A DNA stretch of 64,000 nucleotides from the NCBI GenBank assembly GCA_013076295.1, contig RQOL01000531.1, positions 5,307,426 to 5,371,425 of the forward strand. The letters are read 5' to 3'. The stretch is from Sanderia malayensis. Its lineage: Eukaryota > Cnidaria > Scyphozoa > Semaeostomeae > Pelagiidae. Each line of letters starts with the position of its first letter. The first letter of the stretch is position 1. This document shows positions 13,751 through 24,124 of this stretch, piece by piece. The notes under the pieces were generated by a model. The model worked only from the letters and a program-made list of their open reading frames with translations. It was not told the DNA's origin and did not search any database. Position numbers and translations under genes: made by a program.

Positions 13751-16490
13751 TGCATGTGTAATTTACTTAGTTTCAACTGTAATAATGTGGATTCATGTGC
13801 AATTAGTTTCGAGTAATGTTAAAATCACTAAAACGAAGCAAATGCATGTGTATTTTACTTAGTTTCAGCTGTAATAACGTTGATTCATGTCCAATTAGTG
13901 AGGTGTAATGTTAATATCACTGAAAACAAGCAAATGCATGTGTATTTTACTTCGTTTCAGTTGTAACAACGTGGATTCATGTGCAATTAGTGTTTAGCAT
14001 TGTTAATAATAATTAAAACAAGCAAATGCATTGGTATTTTACTTAGTTTCAGCTATAAAAACGTGGATTCATGTGCAATTAGTGTGCAGCAATATTAATA
14101 TTGCTGCAAATAAGTAAGTGCGTGTGTATTTTATTTAATTTCAGCTGTAATAACGTGGATTCATGTGCAATTAGTGTGCAGTAATGTTAATATCACTAAA
14201 AACAAGCAAATGCATGTGTATTTTATTTAGATTTATCTGTAATAACGTGGATTCATATCCAATTAGTATGCAGTTGTGCAAATATCACTGAAAACACACA
14301 AATGCATGTGTAATTTACTTAGTTTCAATTGTAATAATGTGGATTCATGTGCAATTAGTTTCGAGTAATGTTAATATCATTAAAAAGAAGCAAATGCATG
14401 TGTATTTTACTAAGTTTGAGCTGTAATAACGTTGATTCATGTCCAATTAGTGTGCAGTAATGTCAATATCACTGAAAACAAGCAAATGCATGTGTATTTT
14501 ACCTCGTTTCAGTTGTAACAACGTGGATTCATGTGCAATTAGTGTTTAGCATTGTTAATAATAATAAAAACAAGCAAATGCATTGGTATTTTACTTAGTT
14601 TCAGCTGTAACAACGTGGATTCATGTGCAATTAGTTTCGAGTAATGTGAATATCACTAAAAAGAAGCAAATGCATGTGTATTTTACTTAGTTTCAGCTGT
14701 AATAACGTTGATTCATGTCCAATTAGTGTGGTGTAATGTTAATATCACTGAAAACAAGCAAATGCATGTGTATTTTACTTCATTTCAGTTGTAACAACGT
14801 GGATTCATGTGCAATTAGTGTTAAGCATTGTTAATAATAATTAAAACAGACAAATGCATGCGTATTTTACTTAATTTCATCTCTAATAACGTGGATTCAT
14901 CTGCAATTAGTGGGCAGTAATGTTAATATCACTGAAAACAAGTACATGCACATGTATATAACTTAGTTCCAACTGTAAAAACGTAGATTCATGTGGAACT
15001 AGTTTTTCAGTAATTTTAGTAGCAATGAAAACAAGCAAATGCATGTGTATTTTATTTAGTTTTATCTGTAAGAGCGTGGATTCATATCCAATTAGTATGC
15101 AGTAGTGCAAATATCACTGAAAACACGCAAATGCATGTGTATTTTACTTATTTTCAACTGTAATAACGTAGCATCATGCGCAATTAGTGTGCAGTAATGT
15201 TAAGATTACTAAAAACACGCAAATGCATGTGTATTTTACTTATTTTCAACTGTAATAACGTTGATTCATGTCCAATCAGTGTGCAGTAATGTCAATATCA
15301 CTGCAAACAAACAAATGCATTCGTAATTTAGTTAGTTTTAGCTGTAACAACGTGGATTCATGTGCAATTAGTTTCGAGTAAGGTGAATATCACTAAAAAG
15401 AAGCAAATGCATGTGTATTTTACTTAGTTTCAGCTGTAATAACGTTGATTCATGTCCAATTAGTGTGGTGTAATGTTAATATCACTGAAAACAAGCAAAT
15501 GCATGTGTATTTTACTTCGTTTCAGTTTTAACAACGTGGATTCATGTGCAATTAGTGTTTAGCATTGTTAATAATAATTAAAACAAGCAAATGCATTGGT
15601 ATTTTACTTAGTTTCAGCTATAAAAACGTGGATTCCTGGGCAATTAGTGTGCAGCAATATTAATATTGCTGCAAATAAGCAAGTGCATGTGTATTTTATT
15701 TAATTTCAGCTGTAATAACGTGGATTCATGTGCAATTAGTGTGCAGTAATGTTAATATCACTAAAAACAAGCAGATGCATGTGTATATTATTTAGTTGCA
15801 TCTGCAATAACATGAATTCATGTGCAATTAGTATGCAGTAGTTTTAATATCACTCAAAACACGCAAATGTCTGTCTTTCTTACTTAGTTTAGGCTGTAAT
15901 AACGTGGATTCATGTGCAATTAGTGTGCAGTAGTGTTAATATCACTGAAAACACGCAAGTACCTGTCTTTCTTACTTAGTTAGACCTGTAATAACGTGGA
16001 TTCATGTGCAATTAGTGTGCATTAATGTTAATATCACTGAAAACAAGTACATGCAGATGTATATAACTTAGTTCCAACTGTAAAACCGTAGATTCATGTG
16101 GAACTAGTTTTTCAGTAATGTTAGTAGCACTGAAAACAAGCAAAAGCATGTGTATTTTATTTAGTTTTATCTGTAATAGCGTGGATTCATATCCAATTAG
16201 TATGCAGTAGTGCAAATATCACTGAAAACACGCAAATGCATGTGTATTTTACTTATTTTCTGTTGTAGTAACGTGGATTCATGTGCAATTAGCGTGGAGT
16301 AACGTTAATATCACTAAAAACAAGCAAATGGATGTGTATTTTACTTATTTTCAACTGTAATAACGTAGCATCATGCGCAATTAGTGTGCAGTAATGTTAA
16401 GATTACTAAAAACAAGCAAATGCATGTGTAATTTACTTAGTTTCAACTGTAATAACGTTGATTCATGTCCAATCAGTGTGCAGTAATGTC
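13751..16490 (+). repeat. Satellite, mixed variants without a clean HOR
   Basis: 92-bp monomers of several variant types. Some resemble the 2,025-bp HOR to the left, such as the monomer with tggaactagtttttcag and the palindromic variant at 14086 and 15651. They are re-ordered, with short local duplications only. No gene or other element is seen. Confidence 0.8.
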
Positions 16491-17288
16491 AATATCACTG
16501 CAAACAAACAAATGCATGTGTAATTTAGTTAGTTTCAGCTCTAATAACGTGGATTCATGTGCAATTAGGGTTTAGCATTGTTAATATTAATTAAAACAAG
16601 CACATGCATGTGTATTTTATTTAGTTGCATCTGTAATAACGTGGATTCATGTGCAATTAGCGTGCAGTAGTGTTAATATCACTGAAAGCATGCAAATGCC
16701 TGTCTTTCATACTTAGTTTAAGCTGTAATAACGTGGATTCATGTGCAATTAATGTGTAGTAATGTTAATATCACTGCAAACAAACAAATCCATGTGTTTT
16801 TTAATTAGTTTCAGCTGTAACAACATGGATTCATGTGCAATTAGTGTGCAGTGATGTTAATATCACTGCAAACAAACAAATGCATGTGTAATTTAGTTAG
16901 TTTCAGCTCTAATAACGTGGATTCATGTGCAATTAGGGTTTAGCATTGTTAATATTAATTAAAACAAGCACATGCATGTGTATTTTATTTAGTTGCATCT
17001 GTAATAACGTGGATTCATGTGCAATTAGCGTGCAGTAGTGTTAATATCACTGAAAGCATGCAAATGCCTGTCTTTCATACTTAGTTTAAGCTGTAATAAC
17101 GTGGATTCATGTGCAATTAATGTGTAGTAATGTTAATATCACTGCAAACAAACAAATCCATGTGTTTTTTAATTAGTTTCAGCTGTAACAACATGGATTC
17201 ATGTGCAATTAGTGTGCAGTGATGTTAATATCACTGCAAACAAACAAATGCATGTGTAATTTAGTTAGTTTCAGCTCTAATAACGTGG
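16491..17288 (+). repeat. 368-bp (4-monomer) tandem duplication
   Basis: Bases 16491-16858 repeat as 16859-17226, with a partial third unit to about 17288; the spacing is exactly 368 bp. Each unit contains the distinctive monomer with gggtttagcattgttaat, which lies at 16561 and 16929. It recurs once more 644 bp (seven monomers) on at 17573, outside the strict 4-mer register. Confidence 0.88.
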
Positions 17289-18426
17289 AATCATGTGCAA
17301 TTAGTGTGCAATAATGTTAATATCACTGAAAACAAGCAAATGCATGTGTATTTTACTTAGCTTCAGCTGTAATAATGTGGAATCATGTGCAATTAGTGTG
17401 CAGTAATGTTATTATCACTGAAAACAAGCAAATGCATGTGTATTTTACTTAGTTCCAACTGTATTAACGTAGATTCATGTGTAAATAGTGTGCAGTAATG
17501 TTAAAATCACTGAAAAGAAGCAAATGCATGTGTGCTTTACTTAGTTTCAGCTGTAACAACGTGGATTCATGTGCAATTAGGGTTTAGCATTGTTAATATT
17601 AATTAAAACAAGCACATGCATGTGTATTTTATTTAGTTGCATCTGTAATAACGTGGATTCATGTGCAATTAGCGTGCAGTAGTGTTAATATCACTGAAAG
17701 CATGCAAATGCCTGTCTTTCATACTTAGTTTAAGCTGTAATAACGTGGATTCATGTGCAATTAATGTGTAGTAAAGTTAATATCACTGCAAACAAACAAA
17801 TCCATGTGTTTTTTAATTAGTTTCAGCTGTAACAACATGGATTCATGTACAATAAGTGTGCAGTAATGTTAATGTCACTAAAAACAAACAAATGCATGTG
17901 TATTTTACTTAGTTTGAGCTGTAACAACGTGGATTCATGTGCAATTAGTGTGCACTAATGATAATATCACTGAAAACAAGCAAATGCATGTGTATTTTAT
18001 TTAGTATTAGCTGTATTATCGTGGATTCATGTGCAATAAGTGTGCAGTAATGTTAATATCACTGCAAACAAACAAATGCATGTTTAATTTAGTTAGTTTC
18101 ATCTGTAATAACGTTGATTAATGTCCAATTAGTGTGTAGTAATGTTAATATCACTGAAAACAAGCCAATGCATGTGTATTTTACTTAGTTTGAGGTGTAA
18201 CAACGTGGATTCAGGTGCCATTACTGTGCAGTAATGTTAATATCACTGAAAACATGCAAATGCATGTGTATTTTACTTACTTTGAACTGTAATAAAGTGG
18301 ACTCATGTGCCATTAGTGTGCAGTAGTATTAATATCACTGAAAACACGCAAATGCATGTGTAGTTTACTTAGTTTCAGCTGTAATAACGTGGATTCATGT
18401 GCAATTAGTGTGCAGTAATGTTAATA
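17289..18426 (+). repeat. Satellite, monomeric
   Basis: 92-bp monomers with a further copy of the gggtttagcattg variant at 17573 and several other variants. No internal HOR and no gene is seen. The end of this stretch, from about 18261, is copied at about 26616 in the right arm. Confidence 0.8.
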
Positions 18427-19162
18427 TCACTGCAAACAAACAAATGCATGTGTATTTTAGTTAGTTTCAGCTCTAATAACGTGCAATCGTGTGCAATTAG
18501 TGTGCAGTAATGTTAATATCACTGCATACAAACAAATGCATGTCTAATTTAGTTAGTTTCAGCTGTAACAACGTGGATTCATGTGCAATCAGTGTGCAGT
18601 AATGTTAATATCACTGCAAATAAGGAAATGCATGTGTATTTTATTAAGTTTCAGCTGTAAAAACGTGGATTCATGTGCAATAAGTGTGCAGTAATGTTAA
18701 TATGACTGCAAACAAACAAATGCATGTGTAATTTAGTTTGTTTCAGCTGTAACAACGTGGATTCATGGGCAATTATGGTGCAGTAATGTTAAAATCACTG
18801 CAAACAAACAAATGCATGTGTATTTTAGTTAGTTTCAGCTCTAATAACGTGCAATCGTGTGCAATTAGTGTGCAGTAATGTTAATATCACTGCATACAAA
18901 CAAATGCATGTGTAATTTAGTTAGTTTCAGCTGTAACAACGTGGATTCATGTGCAATCAGTGTGCAGTAATGTTAATATCACTGCAAATAAGGAAATGCA
19001 TGTGTATTTTATTAAGTTTCAGCTGTAAAAACGTGGATTCATGTGCAATAAGTGTGCAGTAATGTTAATATGACTGCAAACAAACAAATGCATGTGTAAT
19101 TTAGTTTGTTTCAGCTGTAACAACGTGGATTCATGGGCAATTATGGTGCAGTAATGTTAAAA
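18427..19162 (+). repeat. 368-bp (4-monomer) tandem duplication, second type
   Basis: Bases 18427-18794 repeat as 18795-19162 at an exact 368-bp offset. Both units contain the rare monomer with gtgcaatcgtgtgcaatt (18481 and 18849) followed by tgcatacaaac and aataaggaaatgc variants. The monomer content differs from the 16.5-17.3 kb tract, so the 4-mer HORs arose independently. Confidence 0.87.
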
Positions 19163-21100
19163 TCATTGCAAAAAAGCAAATGCATGTAAATATTATTTAG
19201 TTTCAGCTGTATTAACGTGGATTCATGTGCAATAAGTGTACAGTAATGTTAATATCACTGCAAAAAAGCAAATGCATGTGAATATTACTTCGTTTCAGCT
19301 GTAACAACGTGGATTCATCTGCAATTAGTGGGCAGTAATGTTAATATCACTGAAAACATATACATGCAGATGTATTTTACTTAGTTCCAACTGTAATAAC
19401 GTAGATTCATGTTCAACTAGTGTCCAGTAATGTTAATATCATAGAAAACAAGCAGATGCATGTGTATTTTATTTAGTTGCATCTGTAATAACGTAGATTC
19501 ATGTGCAATTAGTGTGCAGTAATGTTAATATCACTGCATACAAACAAATGCATGTGTAATTTAGTTAGTTTCAGCTGTATTAACGTGGATTCATGTGCAA
19601 TAAGTGTACAGTAATGTTAATATCACTGCAAAAAAGCAAATGCATGTGAATATTATTTCGTTTCAACTGTAACAACGTGGATTCATCTGCAATTAGTGGG
19701 CAGTAATGTTAATATCACTGAAAACATATACATGCAGATGTATTTTACTTAGTTCCAACTGTAATAACGTAGATTCATGTTCAACTAGTGTCCAGTAATG
19801 TTAATATCGCAGAAAACAAGCAGATGCATGTGTATTTTATTTAGTGGCATCTGTAATAACGTAGATTCATGTGCAATTAGTGTGCAGTAATGTTAATATC
19901 ACTGCATACAAACAAATGCATGTGTAATTTAGTTAGTTTCAGCTGTATTAACGTGGATTCATGTGCAATAAGTGTACAGTAATGTTAATATCACTGCAAA
20001 AAAGCAAATGCATGTGAATATTATTTCGTTTCAGCTGTAACAACGTGGATTCATCTGCAATTAGTGGGCAGTAATGTTAATATCACTGAAAACATATACA
20101 TGCAGATGTATTTTACTTAGTTCCAAGTGTAATAACGTACATTCATGTGCAATTAGTGTGCAGTAATGTTAATATCACTGCATACAAACAAATGCATGTG
20201 TAATTTAATTAGTTTCAGCTGTATTAACGTGGATTCATGTGCAATAAGTGAACAGTAATGTTGATATCACTGCAAAAAAGCAAATGCATGTGAATATTAT
20301 TTCGTTTCAGCTGTAACAACGTGGATTCATCTGCAATTAGTGGGCAGTAATGTTAATATCACTGAAAACATATACATGCAGATGTATTTTACTTAGTTCC
20401 AACTGTAATAACGTAGATTCATGTTCAACTAGTGTCCAGTAATGTAAATATCACAGAAAACAAGCAGATGCATGTGTATTTTATTTAGTTGCATCTGTAA
20501 TAACGTAGATTCATGTGCAATTAGTGTGCAGTAATGTTAATATCACTGCATACAAACAAATGCATGTGTAATTTAGTTAGTTTCAGCTGTAACAACGTGG
20601 ATTCATGTGCAATCAGTGTGCAGTAATGTTAATATCACTGCAAATAAGGAAATGCATGTGTATTTTATTAAGTTTCAGCTGTAAAAACGTGGATTCATGG
20701 GCAATTATTGTGCAGTAATGTTAAAATCACTGCAAAAAAGCAAATGCATGTGAATATTATTTAGTTTCAGCTGTATTAACGTGGATTCATGTGCAATAAG
20801 TGTACAGTAATGTTAATATCACTGCAAAAAAGCAAACGCGTGTGAATATTATTTCGTTTCAGCTGTAACAACGTGGATTCATCTGCAATTAGTGGGCAGT
20901 AATGTTAATATCACTGAAAACATATACATGCAGATGTATTTTACTTAGTTCCAACTGTAATAACGTAGATTCATGTTCAACTAGTGTCCAGTAATGTTAA
21001 TATCACAGAAAACAAGCAGATGCATGTGTATTTTATTTAGTTGCATCTGTAATAACGTAGATTCATGTGCAATTAGTGTGCAGTAATGTTAATATCACTG
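19163..21100 (+). repeat. 4-monomer HOR ladder with unit-length variants
   Basis: The marker actgcaaaaaagcaaatgc recurs near 19261, 19629, 19997, 20273 and 20824, giving steps of 368, 368, 276 and 551 bp, that is four, four, three and six monomers. Each unit includes monomers with gaaaacatatacatgcag and ttcaactagtgtccag. The pattern fits repeated unequal exchange that gains or loses whole monomers. A near copy of part of this tract lies at about 27.0-28.3 kb. Confidence 0.87.
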
Positions 21101-21364
21101 CATACAAGCAAATGCATGTGTATTTTACTTCGTTTCAGCTGTAACAACGTGGATTCATGCGCAATTAGTGTTTAGCATTGTTAATATTAATTAAAAAAGG
21201 CAAATGCATGTAAATTTTAGTTAGTTTCAGCTGTAACAACATGGATTCATGTACAATAAGTGTGCAGTAATGTCAATGTCACTGAAAACAAACAAATGCA
21301 TGTGTAATTTACTTACTTTCAGCTGCAATAACGTGGATTGATGTGCAATTAGTGTGCAATAATG

Positions 21365-22375
21365 TTAAGATAACTGAAAACAAGTAAATGCATATGTATT
21401 TTACTTAGCTCCAACTGTAAAAACGTGGATTCATGTGCAATTAGTGTGCAGTGATGTTAATATCACTGCAAACAAACAAATGGATGTGTAATTTAGTTAG
21501 TTTCAGCTCTAATAACGTGGAATCATGTGCAAATAGTGTGCAATAATGTTAATATCACTGAAAACAAGCAAATACATGTGTATTTTACTTAGCTTCAGCT
21601 GTAATAGCGTGGAATCATGTGCAATTAGTGTGCAGTAATGTTATTATCACTGAAAATAAGCAAATGATGTGTCTTTTACTTAGTTCCAACTGTAACAACG
21701 TGGATTCATGTGCAATCAGTGTGCAGTAATGTTAATATCACTGCAAATAAGGAAATGCATGTGTATTTTATTAAGTTTCAGCTGTAAAAACGTGGATTCA
21801 TGGGCAATTATTGTGCAGTAATGTTAAAATCACTGCAAAAAAGCAAATGCATGTGAATATTATTTAGTTTCAGCTGTATTAACGTGGATCCATGTGGAAT
21901 AAGTGTACAGTAATGTTAATATCACTGCAAAAAAGCAAACGCATGTGAATATTATTTCGTTTCAGCTGTAACATCGTGGATTCATCTGCAATTAGTGGGC
22001 AGTAATGTTAATATCACTGAAAACATATACATGCAGATGTATTTTACTTAGTTGCAACTGTAAAAACGTAGATTCAGGTGCAATTAGTGTGCAGTAATGT
22101 TAATCTCACGGAAAACAAGCAAATGCCTGTCTTTCATACTTAGTTTAAGCTGTAATAACGTGGATTCATGTGCAATTAATGTGTAGTAATATTAATATCA
22201 CTGCAAACAAACAAATCCATGTGTTTTTTAATTAGTTTCAGCTGTAACAACATGGATTCATGTACAATAAGTGTGCAGTAATGTTAATGTCACTGAAAAC
22301 AAACAAATGCATGTGTATTTTACTTAGTTTCAGCTGTAATAACTTGGATTGATGTGCGATTAGTGTGCAATAATG
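21365..22375 (+). repeat. 1,011-bp (11-monomer) HOR, unit A with both insertion sites empty
   Basis: This unit is repeated immediately downstream as 22376-22383, 22710-22863 and 25466 to about 26300, once the LINE and the DNA transposon are removed. Aligned positions such as 21519 and 25458 stay in register to about 22352/26291. A third, partial copy lies at about 29165-29870. Unit A contains uninterrupted versions of both target sites: ttaagata at 21365-21372 and ggaatcat at 21519-21526. Confidence 0.9.
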
Positions 22376-22383
22376 TTAAGATA
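22376..22383 (+). repeat. Left target-site duplication of the LINE
   Basis: The octamer ttaagata directly precedes the LINE body and recurs at its 3' end (22702-22709). The final bases of the tail repeat (cttcatta) overlap the first three bases of the right copy, so the duplication is between 5 and 8 bp. The uninterrupted satellite reads ttaagataactgaaaac at 21365. Confidence 0.8.
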
Positions 22384-22701
22384 TGTCACATATTAGAGCG
22401 ACTCAAGAAAAAGATGCATTTAAAACTCAGTTGAAATCGTTTTTAATGACAACAAACCTGGCCAATTTTTATAACAAATTACACCTGTAAATATGTAAAT
22501 ATTTAGACAAAACGTTTTTACCTTGTTTTTAATATCTTAAAATAAAAATAGTAGCTAAATAAACCGATGATACTAATTGTTTTAATGAATTTTAATTGAA
22601 AATTGTTTCATACGTTGTTCACAGTTGAGCAAGCTGTACATAACAGGATTATGTCAGTAGAAATCTGTGGGTAAAATTTACTTCATTACTTCATTACTTC
22701 A
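22384..22701 (+). mobile_element. 5'-truncated non-LTR retrotransposon (LINE) 3' end
   Basis: About 318 bp of non-satellite sequence. In order it holds the last codons of a reverse-transcriptase ORF ending at 22490, an AT-rich 3' untranslated region with two aataaa-like motifs near 22541-22563, and a terminal microsatellite of three cttcatta units. Severe 5' truncation, a short tandem-repeat tail in place of poly(A) and a short target-site duplication are standard for LINE insertions. A short octameric tail recalls CR1/L2-type elements, but I cannot name the clade. It is not able to move by itself. Confidence 0.85.
22386..22490 (+). pseudogene. C-terminal end of a LINE reverse-transcriptase ORF
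   Basis: Thirty-four codons then taa. The peptide opens SHIRATQEKDAFKTQLKSFL. That matches the usual closing segment of LINE ORF2 proteins, where a short loop and an HIR(T/A)A-like motif are followed by a FK-x-x-LK-x-x-L helix near the C-terminus. Nothing upstream of this remains because the copy is 5'-truncated, and the satellite resumes within a few bases. No catalytic residues survive. The family call is from pattern recognition of the motif and its position just before a tandem-repeat tail. Confidence 0.75.
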
Positions 22702-22704
22702 TTA
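22681..22704 (+). repeat. (CTTCATTA)3 tail of the LINE
   Basis: Three perfect copies of an 8-bp unit end the retrotransposon. The last unit overlaps the start of the right target-site duplication. Such tails are generated and extended during target-primed reverse transcription, and the unit sequence is diagnostic for the parent LINE family. Confidence 0.88.
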
Positions 22705-22709
22705 AGATA
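22702..22709 (+). repeat. Right target-site duplication of the LINE
   Basis: Second copy of ttaagata, followed by actgaaaac. This is exactly how the uninterrupted satellite continues at 21373 and 30463. Confidence 0.8.
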
Positions 22710-22855
22710 ACTGAAAACAAGTAATTGCATATGTATTTTACTTAGCTCCAACTGTAAAAACGTGGATTCATGTGCAATTAGTGTGCAGTGATGTTAATAT
22801 CACTGCAAACAAACAAATGGATGTGTAATTTAGTTAGTTTCAGCTCTAATAACGT

Positions 22856-22863
22856 GGAATCAT
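22856..22863 (+). repeat. Left 8-bp target-site duplication of the DNA transposon
   Basis: ggaatcat, matched perfectly at 25458-25465. The uninterrupted satellite reads cgtggaatcatgtgcaaat at 21516 and has a single copy of the octamer. Confidence 0.95.
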
Positions 22864-22878
22864 TAGCCTGCGCGCAGA
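22864..22878 (+). repeat. Left terminal inverted repeat
   Basis: tagcctgcgcgcaga. It pairs with the right end (25443-25457), whose reverse complement is tagcctacgcgcaga, giving 14 of 15 identical. The similarity stops after this point. Confidence 0.95.
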
Positions 22879-22908
22879 CTCCACTTTCTAGAATAGTAGA
22901 GTCTGCGC
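22872..22908. repeat. Left subterminal near-palindrome
   Basis: gcgcagactc (22872-22881) is mirrored by gagtctgcgc (22899-22908). The centre ttctagaa is itself palindromic, so the 37 bp folds almost completely with one mismatch and one bulge. It overlaps the inner part of the left TIR. The right end has a weaker counterpart at 25413-25449. A paired structure at both ends suggests a role in end recognition, but this is inferred. Confidence 0.8.
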
Positions 22909-22916
22909 ATTAACGT

Positions 22917-22932
22917 GCAAAAGCTTGTTCTG
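22917..22932 (+). repeat. Left 16-bp subterminal inverted repeat
   Basis: gcaaaagcttgttctg. Its exact reverse complement lies at 25389-25404. Each copy begins exactly 53 bp inside its own end of the element. Perfect identity at symmetric distance, in otherwise unrelated flanks, points to an internal binding site for the mobilising protein, comparable in concept to the internal inverted repeats of P elements. Confidence 0.88.
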
Positions 22933-23042
22933 CTGAGTCAGCAACTCGTTTCCATGTTGAACCGCAAGTATGATGTAATGAGCCGTCATGCGGCAAAACA
23001 TAGCAAACGCTATATGCGCTGAATGCGTTGCTGTTGTCGTTG

Positions 23043-23048
23043 TATAAG
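23043..23048 (+). promoter_or_regulatory. Possible TATA-like element for the left gene
   Basis: tataag about 100 bp upstream of the ATG at 23144, in the 235-bp leader between the left subterminal repeats and the gene. Position is plausible for a short 5' UTR, but there is no other promoter evidence. Several upstream ATGs (for example near 22971-22999) lie before it. Confidence 0.25.
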
Positions 23049-23143
23049 ACGCGATGCTTCGAGTGGAATAATGTGCAATTTCGTAATTTCAATCGTGGTT
23101 CTTGGTTCAAATACAAAAATACTGTGTTCTGAAGTTGATTGCG

Positions 23144-24124
23144 ATGGCTTGTGTTCTTTGTTTCGCCGAGCTGAGCAGTTCGAAGTCTTGGGATTTCAAT
23201 CTCATCAATGGAAAGGGTGGATTTGATGTTATAAACGCTATTAAACAGTTAGACGTCATTGTAAATATTAGGCCTACTGACAAATACATTTGCAGAGACT
23301 GTCTTAGACTTCTCAAACGGGTTCACTCTTGGCGCAGTAAGGTAAAAGATTTGGAGGTCGATATCGAACAGAAGCACAGATCAGAAGCTGCGAAGCGTGG
23401 AATTTCCATCAAAACAAAGTCCTCAAAAAGGGCTTTGGTTTTCGAACCAGAAGAAGAAGAAGGACCAGCAGTAGCAGAGGGATGTCCTCAAGATTATCTC
23501 GGATTTCACGTTCTCGACTCACTTGCAGAATCACCTTTGTCAGGAAAAGGGGGTACAGAATTTGTTATTCCTGGCTCATCTTTCCTTGCAACTACCCCGG
23601 CAAAATCATTTATTGTTGTCAAAGGGTCTTCTTGTTCAGTGCCTAAAAAGGGATACCCCTCAGCTGCAAGTACCCCTGCACCACAAGTTCGTGAAAAAGA
23701 GCCTGTGCAATCAACAAGCAGCAATGTAAAGCCTGAAGCGTTGGTTGATGAGAAGTCGAAGACCAAGGTATTTATAAAGGTTTCCTGGAGCTGTGTAACA
23801 AAAGAGAAACAACTACCTGTTGATCTTGCATCTATTGGTTCCATGCTTTTGAGAGGAACCTACCGACAGGTAGCATCTGCCGTTTGGAGGAATAAGGATT
23901 TACGAGCACATTTAATTGAAATATTTTTAAAAGAAATTGATAAGGAGTGCCAAGCTTTATGCCAATGCAAGGACAAACCTGATGATTCCAAGCGTGCTGC
24001 TAAGATTTTACAATATCGTCCCAGCAAGAAACAAAGATCTGAAAGATCTTTGTTTCTTGCTGGGACGATATCGATAAACAAAGAAGTGACCTTATTTCTC
24101 CCACCAGACCATACCATTTTCTAA
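23144..24124 (+). CDS. Transposon-borne protein with C2-C2 zinc-finger-like N-terminus, 3'-truncated
   Basis: 326 codons from the first good ATG (gcgATGg, strong Kozak context). The frame stays open further upstream, but only to a TTG, so this is the start. Residues 3, 6, 50 and 53 form a CxxC...CxxC pattern (MACVLC and ICRDCLRLL) with spacing like insect ZAD or related treble-clef domains, followed by a basic helix. A disordered middle follows, with an acidic run near residues 101-106 and Ser/Pro-rich sequence. Residues about 208-276 form a second conserved-looking domain (KVFIKVSWSC, LRGTYRQVASAVW, then KECQALCQC). From residue 301 on, the frame runs over the antisense of helicase exon 2 beyond the 28-bp inverted repeat, so the last 26 residues are not the native C-terminus. 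A nucleic-acid or protein-binding role is inferred; the family is not recognised with certainty. Confidence 0.7.
   Translation: MACVLCFAELSSSKSWDFNLINGKGGFDVINAIKQLDVIVNIRPTDKYICRDCLRLLKRVHSWRSKVKDLEVDIEQKHRSEAAKRGISIKTKSSKRALVFEPEEEEGPAVAEGCPQDYLGFHVLDSLAESPLSGKGGTEFVIPGSSFLATTPAKSFIVVKGSSCSVPKKGYPSAASTPAPQVREKEPVQSTSSNVKPEALVDEKSKTKVFIKVSWSCVTKEKQLPVDLASIGSMLLRGTYRQVASAVWRNKDLRAHLIEIFLKEIDKECQALCQCKDKPDDSKRAAKILQYRPSKKQRSERSLFLAGTISINKEVTLFLPPDHTIF

Larger units (their letters stand above)
1..22863 (+). repeat. 92-bp satellite array, left arm
   Basis: Head-to-tail monomers of about 92 bp (occasionally 91 or 93) fill this stretch, about 245 copies, all in the same orientation. Landmarks in each monomer, in order, are gtgcaattagtgtgcag, taatgttaatatcactg, aaacaagcaaatgcatgtgt, attttacttagtttcagctg and taataacgtggattcat. 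Neighbouring monomers differ at several positions, while copies thousands of bases apart can be nearly identical, which is the signature of higher-order repeat organisation. The array begins before base 1. It is interrupted by the LINE fragment at 22384-22701 and ends at the DNA transposon insertion site. No gene is supported anywhere in it. I do not recognise the satellite as a named family. Confidence 0.97.

Noticed and set aside
5882..16215. Recurring 66-73-codon open frames on both strands in the satellite (for example - strand at 5882, 7908, 9933, 11501, 13526; + strand at 6816, 8841, 12434)
   Set aside because: Each spans just over two monomers that happen to lack stops. The repeat of the same peptide follows the 2,025-bp HOR spacing, and the two halves of the peptide are translations of adjacent monomers 93 bp apart. 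There is no context, no extended frame and no sign of selection.
23102..23143. Upstream extension of the left gene
   Set aside because: The extension starts at TTG, not ATG. The ATG at 23144 has a strong Kozak context and directly precedes the first CxxC.
23506..23844. 112-codon antisense frame inside the left gene, and other short frames at 22910-23316, 23523-23729 and 23860-24117
   Set aside because: They overlap the better supported + strand gene, have no recognisable domains, and are shadows of it.
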